Assembly: GCA_021300015.1 (NCBI GenBank)
Contig: JAJTFB010000015.1
Coordinates: 1-64,000, forward strand
Origin: Pirellula sp.
Lineage (GTDB): Bacteria; Planctomycetota; Planctomycetia; Pirellulales; Pirellulaceae
Length of the DNA stretch: 64,000 nt
Reading direction: 5' to 3'
The stretch's first letter is position 1. The number at the start of each line of letters is the position of its first letter. The notes beneath the pieces were generated by a model. The model was not told where the DNA came from and did no database searches. It saw only the letters and a program-made list of their open reading frames with translations. Shown piece by piece: positions 35,105-45,713 of the stretch. The translations under genes were made by a program, and so were the position numbers.

Positions 35105-37975
35105 CTACGGTTGACTCGGGGGTTCATAGCTCGACATCGGTGGGCAGGCGCACACCAGGTTTCGGTCGCCATAGACATTGTCGATCCGAGCCACCGAGGG
35201 CCAGTATTTCGAGCCTTTAGACTCGCGGTCCGGAACGGCGGCCAACTCTCGGGGGTAGCCCAAGCCTGACTCGGAGAGGATGTCCTGGAGTGTATGGGGT
35301 GCGTTTTTCAAGGGGTTATTGCTAGGATCCCATTCCCCGGAGCGGACTTTTAGGTACTCGCTGTGGATCAAGATCATCGCGCGGCAGAACCGTTCGAGTT
35401 CCTGGAGCGACTCGCTTTCGGTGGGCTCGATCATGAGCGTCCCACCGACGGGAAAGGACATCGTCGGTGCATGGAATCCGTAATCGATCAACCTCTTGGC
35501 GATGTCGTCGACTCCGATGTGCGCATCGCGGTCCATGGGACGCGTGTCGATGATGCACTCGTGCGCGATGAGTCCATCGTTGCCGGTATAGAGAATGGGG
35601 TAGTAGTCTTTGAGTTTCCAAGCGACATAGTTGGCGCTGAGGATGGCGACTTGGGTGGCTCGTTTTAAACCTTCAGCTCCCATCATCCGGATGTACATCC
35701 AGGAGATCGGCAGAATGCTGGCCGAGCCGAATGCGGAGGCTGAGACCATCGGTCCGCGGCGGTGGGTATGGACTCCATCGCGGGGAAGGAAGGGAGCCAA
35801 GTGCTTTTTGACTCCGACGGGTCCGACCCCAGGTCCTCCGCCACCGTGGGGTATGCAGAAGGTTTTGTGGAGGTTCAAGTGCGAGACGTCCCCTCCGAAC
35901 TTCCCGGGTCTTGCCACGCCGACGAGCGCGTTGAGATTCGCGCCATCGATGTAAACTTGTCCTCCAACCGCGTGGACTTTTTCACAGATTGCCGTGACCC
36001 CTTCCTCGAAGACTCCGTGGGTCGACGGGTAGGTGATCATGATCGCGGCGATTTTGGTTCCATACTGCTGGATCTTTTGATCCAAGTCCAACAAGTCGAC
36101 ATTTCCTTGGGAGTCGCATGCGACGACGACGACTTGCATGTTGGCCATCTGAGCGCTGGCTGGATTGGTACCGTGGGCCGAGCTTGGGATCAAGCAGATG
36201 TTTCGGTCCCCTTGGCCTTGCGATTCGTGGTATTGCATGATGGCCAGCAATCCTGCGTACTCGCCTTGGGAACCGGCGTTGGGTTGCAAGGAGATCTCGT
36301 CGTATCCGGTCGCTTCGCACAGCATCGCTTCGAGTTGATCGATCAAGATCCGATAACCTTCGGTCTGATCGGCTGGAGCCAAAGGATGGATGGCATTGAA
36401 CTCGGGCCAGGTCACCCCGGTCAATTCGGAGGCGGAATTGAGTTTCATGGTGCATGAACCCAACGGTATCATGGCGCGATCCAAGGCGATGTCTTTATCG
36501 GACAAGGATCGGACGTAGCGCATCATTTCGGTTTCGCTTCGGTACCGATGGAAGACTTCTTGGGTCAGAACATCATCGGAGCGGAAGGTATCCTCATTCA
36601 GGATACTTGAATCGTCGTGGTGGAGTTGCTCGATCCCTAGGGCTTTGGCTACCAGCGCGACGTCTTGGTCGGTGGTGGTCTCATCGAAACTCACCCCGAG
36701 CGTATCTGCATCGAGCTTGCGGAGATTGATTCCGAGATTCACGGCGGCTTGGATCAACGCATCGGCCCGACCGGGGACTTCGATGGCCAGTGTGTCGAAG
36801 AATCGGTCGCTTTTGCATTTCAGGCCAGCGGCTTTGAGGGTGCGAAAGAGCCTCGAGGTTTTTCGATGGGCTCTTAGGGCGATTTGACGGAGTCCCTCTG
36901 GACCGTGGTAGCAGGCATAGAGCGTCGCGAGGATCGCAAGGAGTGCTTGGGCTGTGCAGATGTTCGAGGTGGCTTTTTCTCGACGGATGTGCTGCTCGCG
37001 GGTTTGGAGCGCCAGACGATAAGCTCGATTGCCGTGTCGGTCGATCGATTGGCCGACCAAGCGCCCGGGGATGGTCCGTTTGAGCGAGTCGCGGGTGGCG
37101 AAAAAAGCTGCGTGGGGACCGCCGAACCCCAGCGGGATGCCGAAGCGTTGCGAGGACCCTACGGCCACATCGGCGCCTAGGGCACCCGGGGACTCCAAGA
37201 GCATCAGCGAGAGCAAGTCGCTTGCTAGGATCACCAAAACCGAGTGCTTCTTGGCACTTGCGATCCAATCCTTGGGACAGAGGACTCGGCCATCGGTGGT
37301 CGGATATTGGGCTAGTACGCCAAAGACGTTTTCCCAAGAATCAGGGCCGAGGGTCTCATCGAACTCGACGACCTGGACATCCAAAGCCGCCGCGCGTGTA
37401 CGCACGACGTCGATCGTCTGCGGATGGCACCATTTGGAGATCAAAAACCGCTTGCCTGTTTTCGCGTTTCTGAGTGCAAAGGCCATGGCTTCAGCCGCCG
37501 CTGTGGCTTCGTCTAGCAACGATGCATTGGCGATATCCATGCCGGTCAATTCGCACACCATGGTCTGATAGTAGAACAGAACTTCCAAACGACCTTGGGA
37601 GATTTCTGGCTGGTAGGGTGTGTAAGCGGTGTACCAAGCTGGATTTTCAAGTACGTTGCGTTGAAGGACTTTCGGAAGGTAGGCGTTGTAGTAACCTGCA
37701 CCGATCCATGATTTGAGGATTCGGTTCTTGCTGGCGATCTGATGGAGCTGCGCCAGGGCTTCTTCTTCGCTCAGGGCTTGTGCGAGATTCATGGGACTAA
37801 GGTCCAGGATGCGTTCGGGGATGACGCGCTGGGTCAGTTCGTCGAGGCTCGCATAGCCGAGCTTGCCGAGCATCTCTTGGATTTCGTCTTCGCGAGGACC
37901 GATGTGTCGGCCGACAAACGGTGCATAGGCATGCACAGGCGCGGAGGTTTTCGAAGCAGGATGGGCTGAGTTCAT
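35105..37975 (-). CDS. gcvP: Glycine dehydrogenase (decarboxylating), single-chain P-protein
   Basis: 956 residues, the usual length of the homodimeric P-protein. N-terminal part: [17 protein letters not shown]. The C-terminal part carries the PLP lysine Lys704 in [18 protein letters not shown]. It decarboxylates glycine and passes the aminomethyl group to lipoyl-GcvH. gcvT and gcvH are not adjacent. The 95 bp between this start and the tandem glycine riboswitch at 38071-38283 should hold the expression platform, so the gene is expected to switch on when glycine is abundant. The upstream epimerase gene is on the same strand but beyond the riboswitch. Confidence 0.95.
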   Translation of the reverse strand: MNSAHPASKTSAPVHAYAPFVGRHIGPREDEIQEMLGKLGYASLDELTQRVIPERILDLSPMNLAQALSEEEALAQLHQIASKNRILKSWIGAGYYNAYLPKVLQRNVLENPAWYTAYTPYQPEISQGRLEVLFYYQTMVCELTGMDIANASLLDEATAAAEAMAFALRNAKTGKRFLISKWCHPQTIDVVRTRAAALDVQVVEFDETLGPDSWENVFGVLAQYPTTDGRVLCPKDWIASAKKHSVLVILASDLLSLMLLESPGALGADVAVGSSQRFGIPLGFGGPHAAFFATRDSLKRTIPGRLVGQSIDRHGNRAYRLALQTREQHIRREKATSNICTAQALLAILATLYACYHGPEGLRQIALRAHRKTSRLFRTLKAAGLKCKSDRFFDTLAIEVPGRADALIQAAVNLGINLRKLDADTLGVSFDETTTDQDVALVAKALGIEQLHHDDSSILNEDTFRSDDVLTQEVFHRYRSETEMMRYVRSLSDKDIALDRAMIPLGSCTMKLNSASELTGVTWPEFNAIHPLAPADQTEGYRILIDQLEAMLCEATGYDEISLQPNAGSQGEYAGLLAIMQYHESQGQGDRNICLIPSSAHGTNPASAQMANMQVVVVACDSQGNVDLLDLDQKIQQYGTKIAAIMITYPSTHGVFEEGVTAICEKVHAVGGQVYIDGANLNALVGVARPGKFGGDVSHLNLHKTFCIPHGGGGPGVGPVGVKKHLAPFLPRDGVHTHRRGPMVSASAFGSASILPISWMYIRMMGAEGLKRATQVAILSANYVAWKLKDYYPILYTGNDGLIAHECIIDTRPMDRDAHIGVDDIAKRLIDYGFHAPTMSFPVGGTLMIEPTESESLQELERFCRAMILIHSEYLKVRSGEWDPSNNPLKNAPHTLQDILSESGLGYPRELAAVPDRESKGSKYWPSVARIDNVYGDRNLVCACPPMSSYEPPSQP

Positions 37976-38070
37976 GAGCGGATCGAATTGGGGTTAGGGT
38001 ACAAGTTCCCCGGGTCGGCGGAGGACGGATTCGCTTTTGCAAAACGCGTCGAACGCTTGTCGGTTGCTTG

Positions 38071-38283
38071 CCCCTCTGTCCAATTGACCTGAGAGATTCA
38101 CCTTTCCGAGACACCTGGCCATGAGCCGTAGTGTCCAGACTGGTTTGCCCCTTCGGTGGGTCGCCTAGGCTTCTAGGGCGACCGCTCTCCAGAGATTCTG
38201 TATCGGTCCAGCGGTCCTTTTGCCTGAGTGTTTGTGGGACACTTTACACCTTCGGCGGCTCGTAGGAGCCCTCTCGCGCTGGA
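38071..38283 (-). promoter_or_regulatory. Tandem glycine riboswitch upstream of gcvP
   Basis: Read on the minus strand, the leader shows two glycine aptamers in series. Aptamer 1: GCGAGAGGGCTCC, then GCCGCCGAAGGTGTAA, then CACTCAGGCAAAAGGACCG. Aptamer 2: CTCTGGAGAGCGG, then CCACCGAAGGGGCAAAC, then AATCTCTCAGGTCAATTGGACAGAGGGGC. The conserved cores CCGAAGG and CTCAGG appear in both, in the right order, as in the classic Bacillus and Vibrio elements. No uridine run follows at once, so it may act on translation initiation or a distal terminator. It is located 96 bp before gcvP, the expected target. Confidence 0.93.
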
Positions 38284-38356
38284 CGTTCAGATATGCCATC
38301 ATAATAGCCTAAATCCCAATCGGCTTCAACACTCGCTTTTTCAAGAAACGAGCCTC

Positions 38357-39415
38357 TTAGGATCGCTCGGCCCGATGGATTTCTTCGCTTTGGATCATCT
38401 CGTGAAGGATCTGCTCCAATCCGATCCGGACTCGCCATTCGGGATAGTCTCGCTCCAGTTTTCTGCAGTCGGAAATGTAGCAAATGTGGTCGCCGACTCG
38501 GTTTTGGTCGCTCAAGCGTACTTCGAGCCGATAAGGACTGAGCTTTTCGATCCAATCGATGCATTCGAGCACCGATGCAGAGTTTGCACGCCCACCCCCA
38601 AGATTGTAAACCTCCCCAGGACGTGGATTGCGCGAAAACGCCTCCAACGCTGCGATCACATCCGTACTGTCGATCTGATCGCGCACCTGCTTGCCTCCAT
38701 ACCCGAAGATCGTATAAGGCTTTCCATGGACTGCAACGTGGACCAAATAGGATAGAAACCCATGCAATTCTACGCCGCAGTGGGCCCGGCCGGTCAAGCA
38801 TCCACCCCGAAACACCCCGACCTTGAGCCCATAGTACCTGCCGTACTCCTGGGCCATCACATCGGCGGCGGTCTTCGATGCACCAAAGACCGAATGCAAG
38901 GTCCGATCGATACGACAGGTCTCGTCGATCCCATGGTGATCCTCTTTGCGGGAGTAGTCGAATCGGGTCGCATGCTCGGTCATCGGCACCTCGTTGGGCG
39001 CATCCCCATAGACTTTGTTGGTGCTCATGTGGCAAAACACTGCGTCCGGGGAATGCCGCCTTACTCCCTCGAGCATGTTGAGCGTCCCGACGGCGTTGAC
39101 CTCGAAGTCGACCAGCGGAATCTCTCTGGCTTTATCGTGCGAGGGTTGCGCCGCGCAGTGGATGACCAACTCGGGCCGGTGCTTGCCTATCAGATCGAAA
39201 ATCGCCTCGCGATCTCTCACGTCGATCGCATGCGATTCAAATCGCTTGGTCTGCGCTTTGAGCAAATCGAGATTCCTGAGCGTGCTGCCCTTGTCCCCAA
39301 AAAACACCCCCCGCATGTCGTTGTCGACACCGATGACCTGCGCTCCTTGGGCATCCCAATGCCTTACCGCCGTCGAACCGATCAGTCCGCTAGATCCTGT
39401 GACCAAGACTTTCAT
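38357..39415 (-). CDS. NAD-dependent epimerase, CDP-paratose 2-epimerase-like
   Basis: 352 residues of the extended SDR type. The NAD site is TGSSGLIGS (6-14). Body motifs: VIHCAAQPSHD, MSTNKVYGDAPNE, GGCLTGRAHCGVELHGFLSYLVH, and YNLGGGRANSASVLE, which resemble CDP-paratose/tyvelose 2-epimerases. The usual catalytic YxxxK reads FGASK here, with Phe at the Tyr position; I believe related sequences share this, but it needs checking. It probably makes a deoxysugar for surface polysaccharide. The FAD oxidoreductase gene ends 6 bp upstream, on the same strand, so the two form an operon. Confidence 0.8.
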   Translation of the reverse strand: MKVLVTGSSGLIGSTAVRHWDAQGAQVIGVDNDMRGVFFGDKGSTLRNLDLLKAQTKRFESHAIDVRDREAIFDLIGKHRPELVIHCAAQPSHDKAREIPLVDFEVNAVGTLNMLEGVRRHSPDAVFCHMSTNKVYGDAPNEVPMTEHATRFDYSRKEDHHGIDETCRIDRTLHSVFGASKTAADVMAQEYGRYYGLKVGVFRGGCLTGRAHCGVELHGFLSYLVHVAVHGKPYTIFGYGGKQVRDQIDSTDVIAALEAFSRNPRPGEVYNLGGGRANSASVLECIDWIEKLSPYRLEVRLSDQNRVGDHICYISDCRKLERDYPEWRVRIGLEQILHEMIQSEEIHRAERS

Positions 39416-39421
39416 AATGCA

Positions 39422-40675
39422 TCAGTCCCGGAACCGATCGACCGAGGCGTGCTCAAGGTCAATGCTCGTCGGCTCGCCACTGAGGATCTGACCGACAAGC
39501 GCGCCGGTGATCGGTCCGAGGCTCACACCCATCATCGCATGACCTGTGGCGACCACCAGATTTTTGAGCCCTTTGGGGCGACCGATGTAAGGCAATCCAT
39601 CCGGCGATACCGGACGCAGGCCGACCCAAGGCTCAATCCCCTCGAAGTGTGACGACTTGAACTTGGGCATGTACTGAGGAATGCTCTTTAAAATTCCACT
39701 CAATCGCCTCGGATCGATCGACTCGTTGAGTTCCCCAAGCTGCATGGTGCCGCCGAAGCGAAGCGACGATCCGATCGGAGTGACGGCGACCTTGGACTCC
39801 ACCAAGATCGAACAGACCTTCGGCAACTCCACCGGATCCGGAAGCGTCAGCGAATAACCCTTGCCCGGCTGCATCGGGATCTTCAACCCCAAGGACCTCG
39901 ACATCCCATCGGACCATACGCCCGTGCTGAGCACGAATTCGTCGGCTTGAAACTCTCCGTGACTCGTCCGAACTGCCCGAAGCGATCCGGATCGCTCATC
40001 CCATCCGACCACATGTTCTCCGTAGACGAATTTGCCGCCGAGCGAATCGATTTTGCTCCGCAAGGATGCGATCAATTGGCCAGGATTCAAATGGCAATCC
40101 TTGGGGTAGTACACACTCCCTCGGACCGTCATCGTGATGTTCGGATCCAAGGCCACTGTCTCTTGAGGATCGAGCACCGATGCTGGGATCCCCAGCTCTC
40201 GGGCCTTGTGCGCCAACTCAGCTTCCTCCTCGAGACCATGGTCGCTCTTGCAGAGCATCAACAAACCTCGTGTGGCAAGCGAACAGTCAATCCCCTCGTC
40301 TTGCCACTGACAATAAAGTTCGCGAGATGCTAAATGCATTTCTTTCAAAAAGGCAGATCCGGCCGTTACCTGATCTTTGTGGGTCGCCATGTAGAAACGC
40401 ATCCCCCACTTCATCAAATCCCAACTCAAACGGGGCTGCACATAAAACGGACTCTCCGGGTCCCGCATCCATCGTAACCCCTGGGAGATCACGCCGGGCT
40501 GTGCCAAGGGTGCAAAGTGACTCGGGACTACCATTCCCGAATTCCCAAAGGAGCAGTTTTCAATGTGCTCTGCGTTGCGGTCCAGGACCGTCACGTCGTA
40601 TCCTCGACGCAACGCCGAGAGCGCTGAAGACAAACCGATGATGCCGTTTCCGATGATCAAGACGCGTTTGGTCAT
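39422..40675 (-). CDS. D-amino acid dehydrogenase-like FAD oxidoreductase
   Basis: About 417 residues of the DAO/DadA family. The FAD motif is VLIIGNGIIGLSSA at the N-terminus (GxGxxG), with CSFGNSGMVVPSH and a C-terminal GLRPVSPDGLPYIGR and ATGHAMMGVSLGPITGALV as in DadA/ThiO-type enzymes. It would oxidise a D-amino acid or glycine-like amine. ATG 40675 is chosen (MTKRVLIIG); ATG 40681 and TTG 40687 are in frame. It is followed after 6 bp by the epimerase gene. The gcvP gene nearby hints at amino-acid catabolism, but that is only neighbourhood evidence. Confidence 0.8.
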   Translation of the reverse strand: MTKRVLIIGNGIIGLSSALSALRRGYDVTVLDRNAEHIENCSFGNSGMVVPSHFAPLAQPGVISQGLRWMRDPESPFYVQPRLSWDLMKWGMRFYMATHKDQVTAGSAFLKEMHLASRELYCQWQDEGIDCSLATRGLLMLCKSDHGLEEEAELAHKARELGIPASVLDPQETVALDPNITMTVRGSVYYPKDCHLNPGQLIASLRSKIDSLGGKFVYGEHVVGWDERSGSLRAVRTSHGEFQADEFVLSTGVWSDGMSRSLGLKIPMQPGKGYSLTLPDPVELPKVCSILVESKVAVTPIGSSLRFGGTMQLGELNESIDPRRLSGILKSIPQYMPKFKSSHFEGIEPWVGLRPVSPDGLPYIGRPKGLKNLVVATGHAMMGVSLGPITGALVGQILSGEPTSIDLEHASVDRFRD

Positions 40676-40723
40676 TCCCATTGCCAATCTATCCTCGTGC
40701 GAATCCTAAATTGCTGCTGTGGT

Positions 40724-41866
40724 TTATACTCGATCTTCATCGCCCGTTGTACCGGCCAAGCGTCGACGCTGCTCGACCAAGAAAGAATGGTAATCACCCC
40801 GCTCGATCGCTTGTCTAGCCCGGTGCATCAATCGCTGATAAAACGTCAAATTGTGAATGGATAGCAAGGTCGGACCGAGCATCTCGTCGGCTTGGAACAA
40901 ATGACGAATATAAGCCCTGCTGTGCCGACATGCGATGCACGGACAGTCGGCCTCGATCGGCGATGGGTCCTGCGCATGGCACTGGTTTCGCATCCGAAGC
41001 GGTCCGTCGGCGGTAAACGCAAGCGCGTTTCGCCCATTTCGAGTCGGCATCACGCAATCGAACATGTCCACCCCTCGCGCGACCCCCTCGACCAAATCGA
41101 TCGGTCGACCCACCCCCATCAAATACCGCGGCTGGTCCTCTGGCAGCACCGGACACACCTCCTGAAGCATCCGGTACATCTCCGCAGGCGGCTCTCCGAC
41201 ACTCAATCCACCGATGGCATAGCCGTCGAATCCGATCTGCTGCAATCCCTCGGCGCTCTGGCAACGCAATCCGGCATCGAGTCCCCCCTGGACAATTCCA
41301 AACATCGCCTGATCGCTTCGAGTCCTGGCCTCCTGGCATCGTCGCGCCCAACGCAATGAACGCTCCATCGCGTCGCGAACCTCCTGGATGCTCGCCGGCA
41401 AGGCCACCACATGGTCGAGCACCATCGCGATGTCGCTGCCGAGCTCCTGCTGGATCCGCACGGAATCCTCGGGCCGCAAATGCACCATCGAGCCATCCAA
41501 ATGGGACTTGAACGTCGCACCATCCTCGCCCACCTTGGTCATGTCCCCGAGCGAGAAAATCTGAAACCCTCCACTGTCGGTCAAAATCGGTCGATCCCAA
41601 CCCATGAAACGATGCAACCCCCCCAAGTCTGCCACCCGCTGACTCCCAGGACGCAACGACAAATGGTAAGTGTTGCCCAACAAAATGTCCGCACCGGTCG
41701 CCAAAATCTGATCGATCGAAAGGCCCTTGACCGTCCCCTGGGTCCCGACTGGCATAAACGCCGGCGTCTGGACTTGGCCATGCGGTAAGCTCAACACCCC
41801 TCGACGGGCCGAAGTCGATGGGTCCTGGGCGATCATTTCAAAGGGGAATCGCGGGTTATAAACCAT
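40724..41866 (-). CDS. tgt: Queuine tRNA-ribosyltransferase
   Basis: 380 residues, family-typical. It shows [15 protein letters not shown], the substrate-site aspartate in [11 protein letters not shown], the FGIVQGG loop, RYLMGVG and the second aspartate in [14 protein letters not shown]. The zinc ligands CPCIAC with a downstream His (SIHNL) are present. It exchanges guanine-34 for preQ1 in tRNAs with GUN anticodons. ATG 41866 is used; the longer frame to 41929 adds an unrelated extension. Upstream lies the divergent NMT1-type lipoprotein gene, with about 270 bp between the starts that contains no gene I recognise. Confidence 0.93.
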   Translation of the reverse strand: MVYNPRFPFEMIAQDPSTSARRGVLSLPHGQVQTPAFMPVGTQGTVKGLSIDQILATGADILLGNTYHLSLRPGSQRVADLGGLHRFMGWDRPILTDSGGFQIFSLGDMTKVGEDGATFKSHLDGSMVHLRPEDSVRIQQELGSDIAMVLDHVVALPASIQEVRDAMERSLRWARRCQEARTRSDQAMFGIVQGGLDAGLRCQSAEGLQQIGFDGYAIGGLSVGEPPAEMYRMLQEVCPVLPEDQPRYLMGVGRPIDLVEGVARGVDMFDCVMPTRNGRNALAFTADGPLRMRNQCHAQDPSPIEADCPCIACRHSRAYIRHLFQADEMLGPTLLSIHNLTFYQRLMHRARQAIERGDYHSFLVEQRRRLAGTTGDEDRV

Positions 41867-42135
41867 AGACGAGCAAATATCCAAGCAAATGGTGGAGCGA
41901 CAAACCGGCCAGTCGTTTTGGAATCCCACGGTTTGGGAATCCCATGCGATGCGGATTTTAAACCAGCCTTACGCTTCGCCAACATCGATTCGCGAAATCC
42001 CTGAGCAACTTTCCAAGAGTTTCCCGGCTAGACAGATCGCATACCCTATGATGATGCTGACTCGCCTCAGCAAACTCGCGACCAACAAACCGAACCCTAC
42101 CCCCCAGACGACTTCTACCGAGCCGTGACTTTCCC

Positions 42136-43221
42136 ATGAATCTTTCGAGAAATCTCGCCAGAGAACCCCAGAACCCCACTTTTTTATCCGTTATCGCGGC
42201 AGGTTTCAGCATCGCCATGCGGTCGATGATCGGGCTTTTGGCCTGCGTCGGGATCCTAGCCTCGGCAGGCTGCGATTCGAAACCCAAGGCCAACACCTCG
42301 GCCGTTTCGGACTCCAAGCAGCCTTTGACCAAGGTCGCTTTGGTATTGAACTGGTACCCGGAAGCCGAACACGGCGGCTTCTACGCAGCCAAAGTCCACG
42401 GCATCTTCGAAAAGTACGGGTTGGACGTCGCGATCCAGCCCGGAGGTAAAACCACCGTCGTGCCTCAGACCCTGACCCTCGGACGCGCTGAGTTCGGAGT
42501 GATCAATGCCGACGATGTCCTCATGGCCCGAAATCAACAAGCCCCCATCGTGGCCCTGATGGCACCCATCCAAAATGGACCTCGATGCATTATGGTCCGC
42601 GCCGATTCGGGCATCCGAACGTTCGAGGAACTCAAAAACATCACCCTCCAAATCGATGAGGGACGACCGTATGTCCCGTTCCTCAAAAGCAAGGGCCTGC
42701 TAGACGATTCGGTCAAACTGGCTCCTTACTTCGGCAGCGTCGCCCAAATCGTCGCTGGACCTGGATTTGCAGCCCAAGGCTATTCGTTCAGCGAACCGTT
42801 CATGGCCAAAGCGCAGGGGATTGAAGTTCATCAGTTGATGATGTCCGATATAGGGTACAACCCCTATGCAAGCCTCTTGGTCAGCACCGAGTCCTACGTC
42901 AAAGACCATGCCGATATCAGCCAACGGATGGTCAAAGCCTGTGTCGAAGGTTGGCAAAAATACTTGAGCGATCCTCAAGAGACCAACGCCGTGATCTTGG
43001 CCGCCAACAAACAAGGACTCACCAAGGAGGCCCTCGAGTACGGTGTCGAGGCCCTCAAGCCATTGTGTTATGAGAACAACGACATGAGCCTCATCGGAGC
43101 GATGAGCGCCGAACGTTGGACGCAGCTTGCCCAAACCCTAGTCGATCTGAAATTGATCGATCCGGCCAACCTCAATATCCCCGCTTCCTTCTCAAGCCAG
43201 TACTTGGCTCCTAGCCCATAA
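42136..43221 (+). CDS. NMT1/THI5-type substrate-binding lipoprotein
   Basis: 361 residues. A lipobox (LASAGC, Cys46) follows a hydrophobic stretch, so this is an extracytoplasmic lipoprotein. The mature part fits the THI5/NMT1 SBP family: VALVLNWYPEAEHGGFYAAKVHGIFEKYGLDV, TVVPQTLTLGRAEFGVINADDVL, and GFAAQGYSFSEPF. Such proteins bind pyrimidine or aromatic thiamine precursors or similar ligands for an ABC importer. No permease or ATPase gene is adjacent on either side, so it would need components encoded elsewhere. ATG 42136 is taken; ATG 42217 (MRSMIGLLACVGI) is an alternative that fits a shorter signal peptide. Confidence 0.8.
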   Translation: MNLSRNLAREPQNPTFLSVIAAGFSIAMRSMIGLLACVGILASAGCDSKPKANTSAVSDSKQPLTKVALVLNWYPEAEHGGFYAAKVHGIFEKYGLDVAIQPGGKTTVVPQTLTLGRAEFGVINADDVLMARNQQAPIVALMAPIQNGPRCIMVRADSGIRTFEELKNITLQIDEGRPYVPFLKSKGLLDDSVKLAPYFGSVAQIVAGPGFAAQGYSFSEPFMAKAQGIEVHQLMMSDIGYNPYASLLVSTESYVKDHADISQRMVKACVEGWQKYLSDPQETNAVILAANKQGLTKEALEYGVEALKPLCYENNDMSLIGAMSAERWTQLAQTLVDLKLIDPANLNIPASFSSQYLAPSP

Positions 43222-43324
43222 GCTCCAAGAGTCCGCGGCCGGCCACAAGGGTCTTGGCTGGCCCGTCCCCGAAGACACCCAAAAGGCCAATCGCATCGGT
43301 AGCGACTTCTCGAACTGCCTCTCT

Positions 43325-45706
43325 ATGCAACCCATTCTCCTTACGCCTCTTCGGAACATGGTACTTGCCATTCTCGGCCTTTGGGCGTGGCCAGCTCATG
43401 GCCTCACCTGGGCGCAAAGCCTTTCACCTGAACGCACCGAATCGAATCTTCTACCTCAAAACGAGCCTTATGCCGACGAGCCTCATGGCGATACGAGCAA
43501 GGTGAGTTTTCACCATCGTATCGACGAAGTTCTAGATGCGATCCACTTTGGTCCCGAGATCCCCTTGGCCAGCGACGAGGAGTTCCAACGCCGGATTTAC
43601 CTCGATTTGCTCGGGCACGGACCGACAGTCGCTGAGTCGGAGCGTTTTTTTAAACGGCTCGGCGAATCACCAGAACTCAGCACCCAGGCAAGGGAGGAAT
43701 TGATCGACGATCTGTTGGCGCGAGACGAATTTGCTCGCTACTACGCCAAAGTTCTCGAGGTCATGTTCACCGAGCGACGCGAGGTCATCGGGGTCCTCGA
43801 AGTCCGAGCGATGATCTACCAATGGCTCAAGGACCAACGTCCTATCAACGAGCTTTGCATGGAGATCCTCGCGGCCGATGGGACCGAAGCATCGCCTCGC
43901 GCGGCGGCCTGTTTTTTCCTCAACCGCAATGCCGACCCAAATCTAGTAACCCGCGATGTGGCTCGTATCTTCTTGGGTCGCGATATCCAATGCGCTCAGT
44001 GCCACGACCATCCTCTGTTCTCTGATTACAAGCAGTCCGAGTACTACGGAATTCTCTCGCTGGTCAATCGCACGTACTTGTTCAAGGACGAGAAACGAGG
44101 CAATCTTCTATACCTAGGGGAAAAAGCAGAAGGCTCATTGGAATTCGCATCGGTCTTCGAGCCCCAGGCAGGTAAGTCGACCGCCCAACCAATGCTTCCG
44201 ACGGCCATGGCCATGGATTCCGAACCGGACTTTGTCGATTCAAGCGATGCCTACATCGTCGCCCCTGAAAAGGACCAGCGCGGAGTGCCGCGTTATAGCA
44301 GAAGGCAGCAACTGGCCGTACTGGCGACCCATCCTGAAAATCAAGCGTTCAACCGAAACTTAGCCAACCGCCTTTGGGCCAACATGATGGGCTTGGGGCT
44401 GGTTCATCCAGTCGACATGCACCATTCGGGCAACCCCGCCTCTTCCGCTCAACTGCTCGAAACTCTCTCAGGCCAACTGGTCGAGGGTCAGTACGACTTG
44501 CGAGAGTTTCTCCGGCAGATCGCCCGTTCCAAAGCTTACCAACGCTCCGTCCTCGCGCCGGACCTAAACCTTTGGGACGGTCCCCCGGGTGGGATAGAAG
44601 CCCTCTCCGAACGGAGTGCTGCGTTCGAGGCCACGGTGCGGGATTTGGCCCCCAAGCTCCAGAGCCAGCAAATCGAACTGCAGGAAGCTGCGAAGAAACT
44701 CGCCAACTCCCAAGCCGATGTTCAAAAGCTCCAGCTTCAAATCGATCAAGCCAAGGAACTCTACGGGCAAAGGATCCAGCAGCGCGATCAAGAACTCGCC
44801 AAGCAGCCGTTAGAGACCCAGACTCCTGAGCAAAAGGAAATCCTTCAGGCCGCCCAAGAACGGCTCGAAGACCAACGCAACCGCATCGTCGCGTTGGTCA
44901 ATCGACGTTTGGCTCTCGGGGAGTTTGTAGCCCAAGCAAGAGGACTTCAGCGCAGCGTGCAAAGACGCTTCCAAGCAATCCTCGATGAGCAATCCGATTG
45001 CAAGCAGCAACAAGCCAGGATTCAAGCTCTCATAGAGTGGCTCGAGGCGCGACGTCGCATTCCGAATCATGAATCCAAAGTGGATCCAGAGTCGACAAGC
45101 CAATCGCTTGCCCAGTTCGAATCGCAAAGCTTCGAGCTGATCGAATCGTGGCGCCGCGGCAGTGCGCTGCGCACCGTGCGGAGCTTGACTCCCGAACAAG
45201 TCGCTGGAGCGACGTACTTTGCTCTCGAAATGGATCAACCTGTGCGGATCAAAACCCAGGCCGATTGGCAAGCAAGCCATCGAGAAGTTCCCAATGGCTC
45301 AGAGGATCCCAAAAAATACGATCAATCGCTCAGCGCTGCGCTAGCCGGGAATATGTGGGAAACCGTCGAAGACCTCATCGTCACAAAGTTTTCCGCCCCC
45401 GCTGGTGCTCCTCAGGATTCCTTCTTCGCCACCGTCGATCAGGCATTGATGATCCAAAACGACCCGAGTTACCAATCGTGGCTCAAAGCCAACCAAAGCC
45501 ATCTGATCGATCGCCTCATCGGGATGCAAGAGCACCAGCAAATCGCCGAGCAACTCTACCTGTGCGTGCTGTGCCGAATGCCGGAACCGCAAGAGGTTCA
45601 ACGCGTCGGTACGCTCTTGGATCAATTTCCAGACCAACGCACCGCGATCGTCCAAGAACTCGTTTGGGGCCTACTGGCATCGTCCGAATTCCGTTTCTCC
45701 ATGTGA
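43325..45706 (+). CDS. DUF1549/DUF1553 planctomycete protein
   Basis: 793 residues with a probable signal peptide (about residues 1-31). DUF1549: DEEFQRRIYLDLLGHGPTV, DDLLARDEFARYYAKVLEVMF. A CAQCHDHPL motif in the middle can bind heme c, and FNRNLANRLWANMMGLGLVHPVD marks DUF1553. From about 435 to 600 it is coiled coil (LQSQQIELQEAAKKLANSQ, RDQELAKQPLETQTPEQKE), an unusually long insert. No separate PSD1 domain is present. The stop lies 7 bp before the DUF1501 gene, the standard partner. Function of the pair remains unknown; a role in handling complex polysaccharides has been suggested for this group. Confidence 0.82.
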   Translation: MQPILLTPLRNMVLAILGLWAWPAHGLTWAQSLSPERTESNLLPQNEPYADEPHGDTSKVSFHHRIDEVLDAIHFGPEIPLASDEEFQRRIYLDLLGHGPTVAESERFFKRLGESPELSTQAREELIDDLLARDEFARYYAKVLEVMFTERREVIGVLEVRAMIYQWLKDQRPINELCMEILAADGTEASPRAAACFFLNRNADPNLVTRDVARIFLGRDIQCAQCHDHPLFSDYKQSEYYGILSLVNRTYLFKDEKRGNLLYLGEKAEGSLEFASVFEPQAGKSTAQPMLPTAMAMDSEPDFVDSSDAYIVAPEKDQRGVPRYSRRQQLAVLATHPENQAFNRNLANRLWANMMGLGLVHPVDMHHSGNPASSAQLLETLSGQLVEGQYDLREFLRQIARSKAYQRSVLAPDLNLWDGPPGGIEALSERSAAFEATVRDLAPKLQSQQIELQEAAKKLANSQADVQKLQLQIDQAKELYGQRIQQRDQELAKQPLETQTPEQKEILQAAQERLEDQRNRIVALVNRRLALGEFVAQARGLQRSVQRRFQAILDEQSDCKQQQARIQALIEWLEARRRIPNHESKVDPESTSQSLAQFESQSFELIESWRRGSALRTVRSLTPEQVAGATYFALEMDQPVRIKTQADWQASHREVPNGSEDPKKYDQSLSAALAGNMWETVEDLIVTKFSAPAGAPQDSFFATVDQALMIQNDPSYQSWLKANQSHLIDRLIGMQEHQQIAEQLYLCVLCRMPEPQEVQRVGTLLDQFPDQRTAIVQELVWGLLASSEFRFSM

Positions 45707-45713
45707 TCACACC

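Noticed and set aside
41930-42135. TPP riboswitch ahead of the NMT1/THI5-like gene
   Set aside because: Looked for CUGAGA and the ACCUGAU core; neither is present in order.
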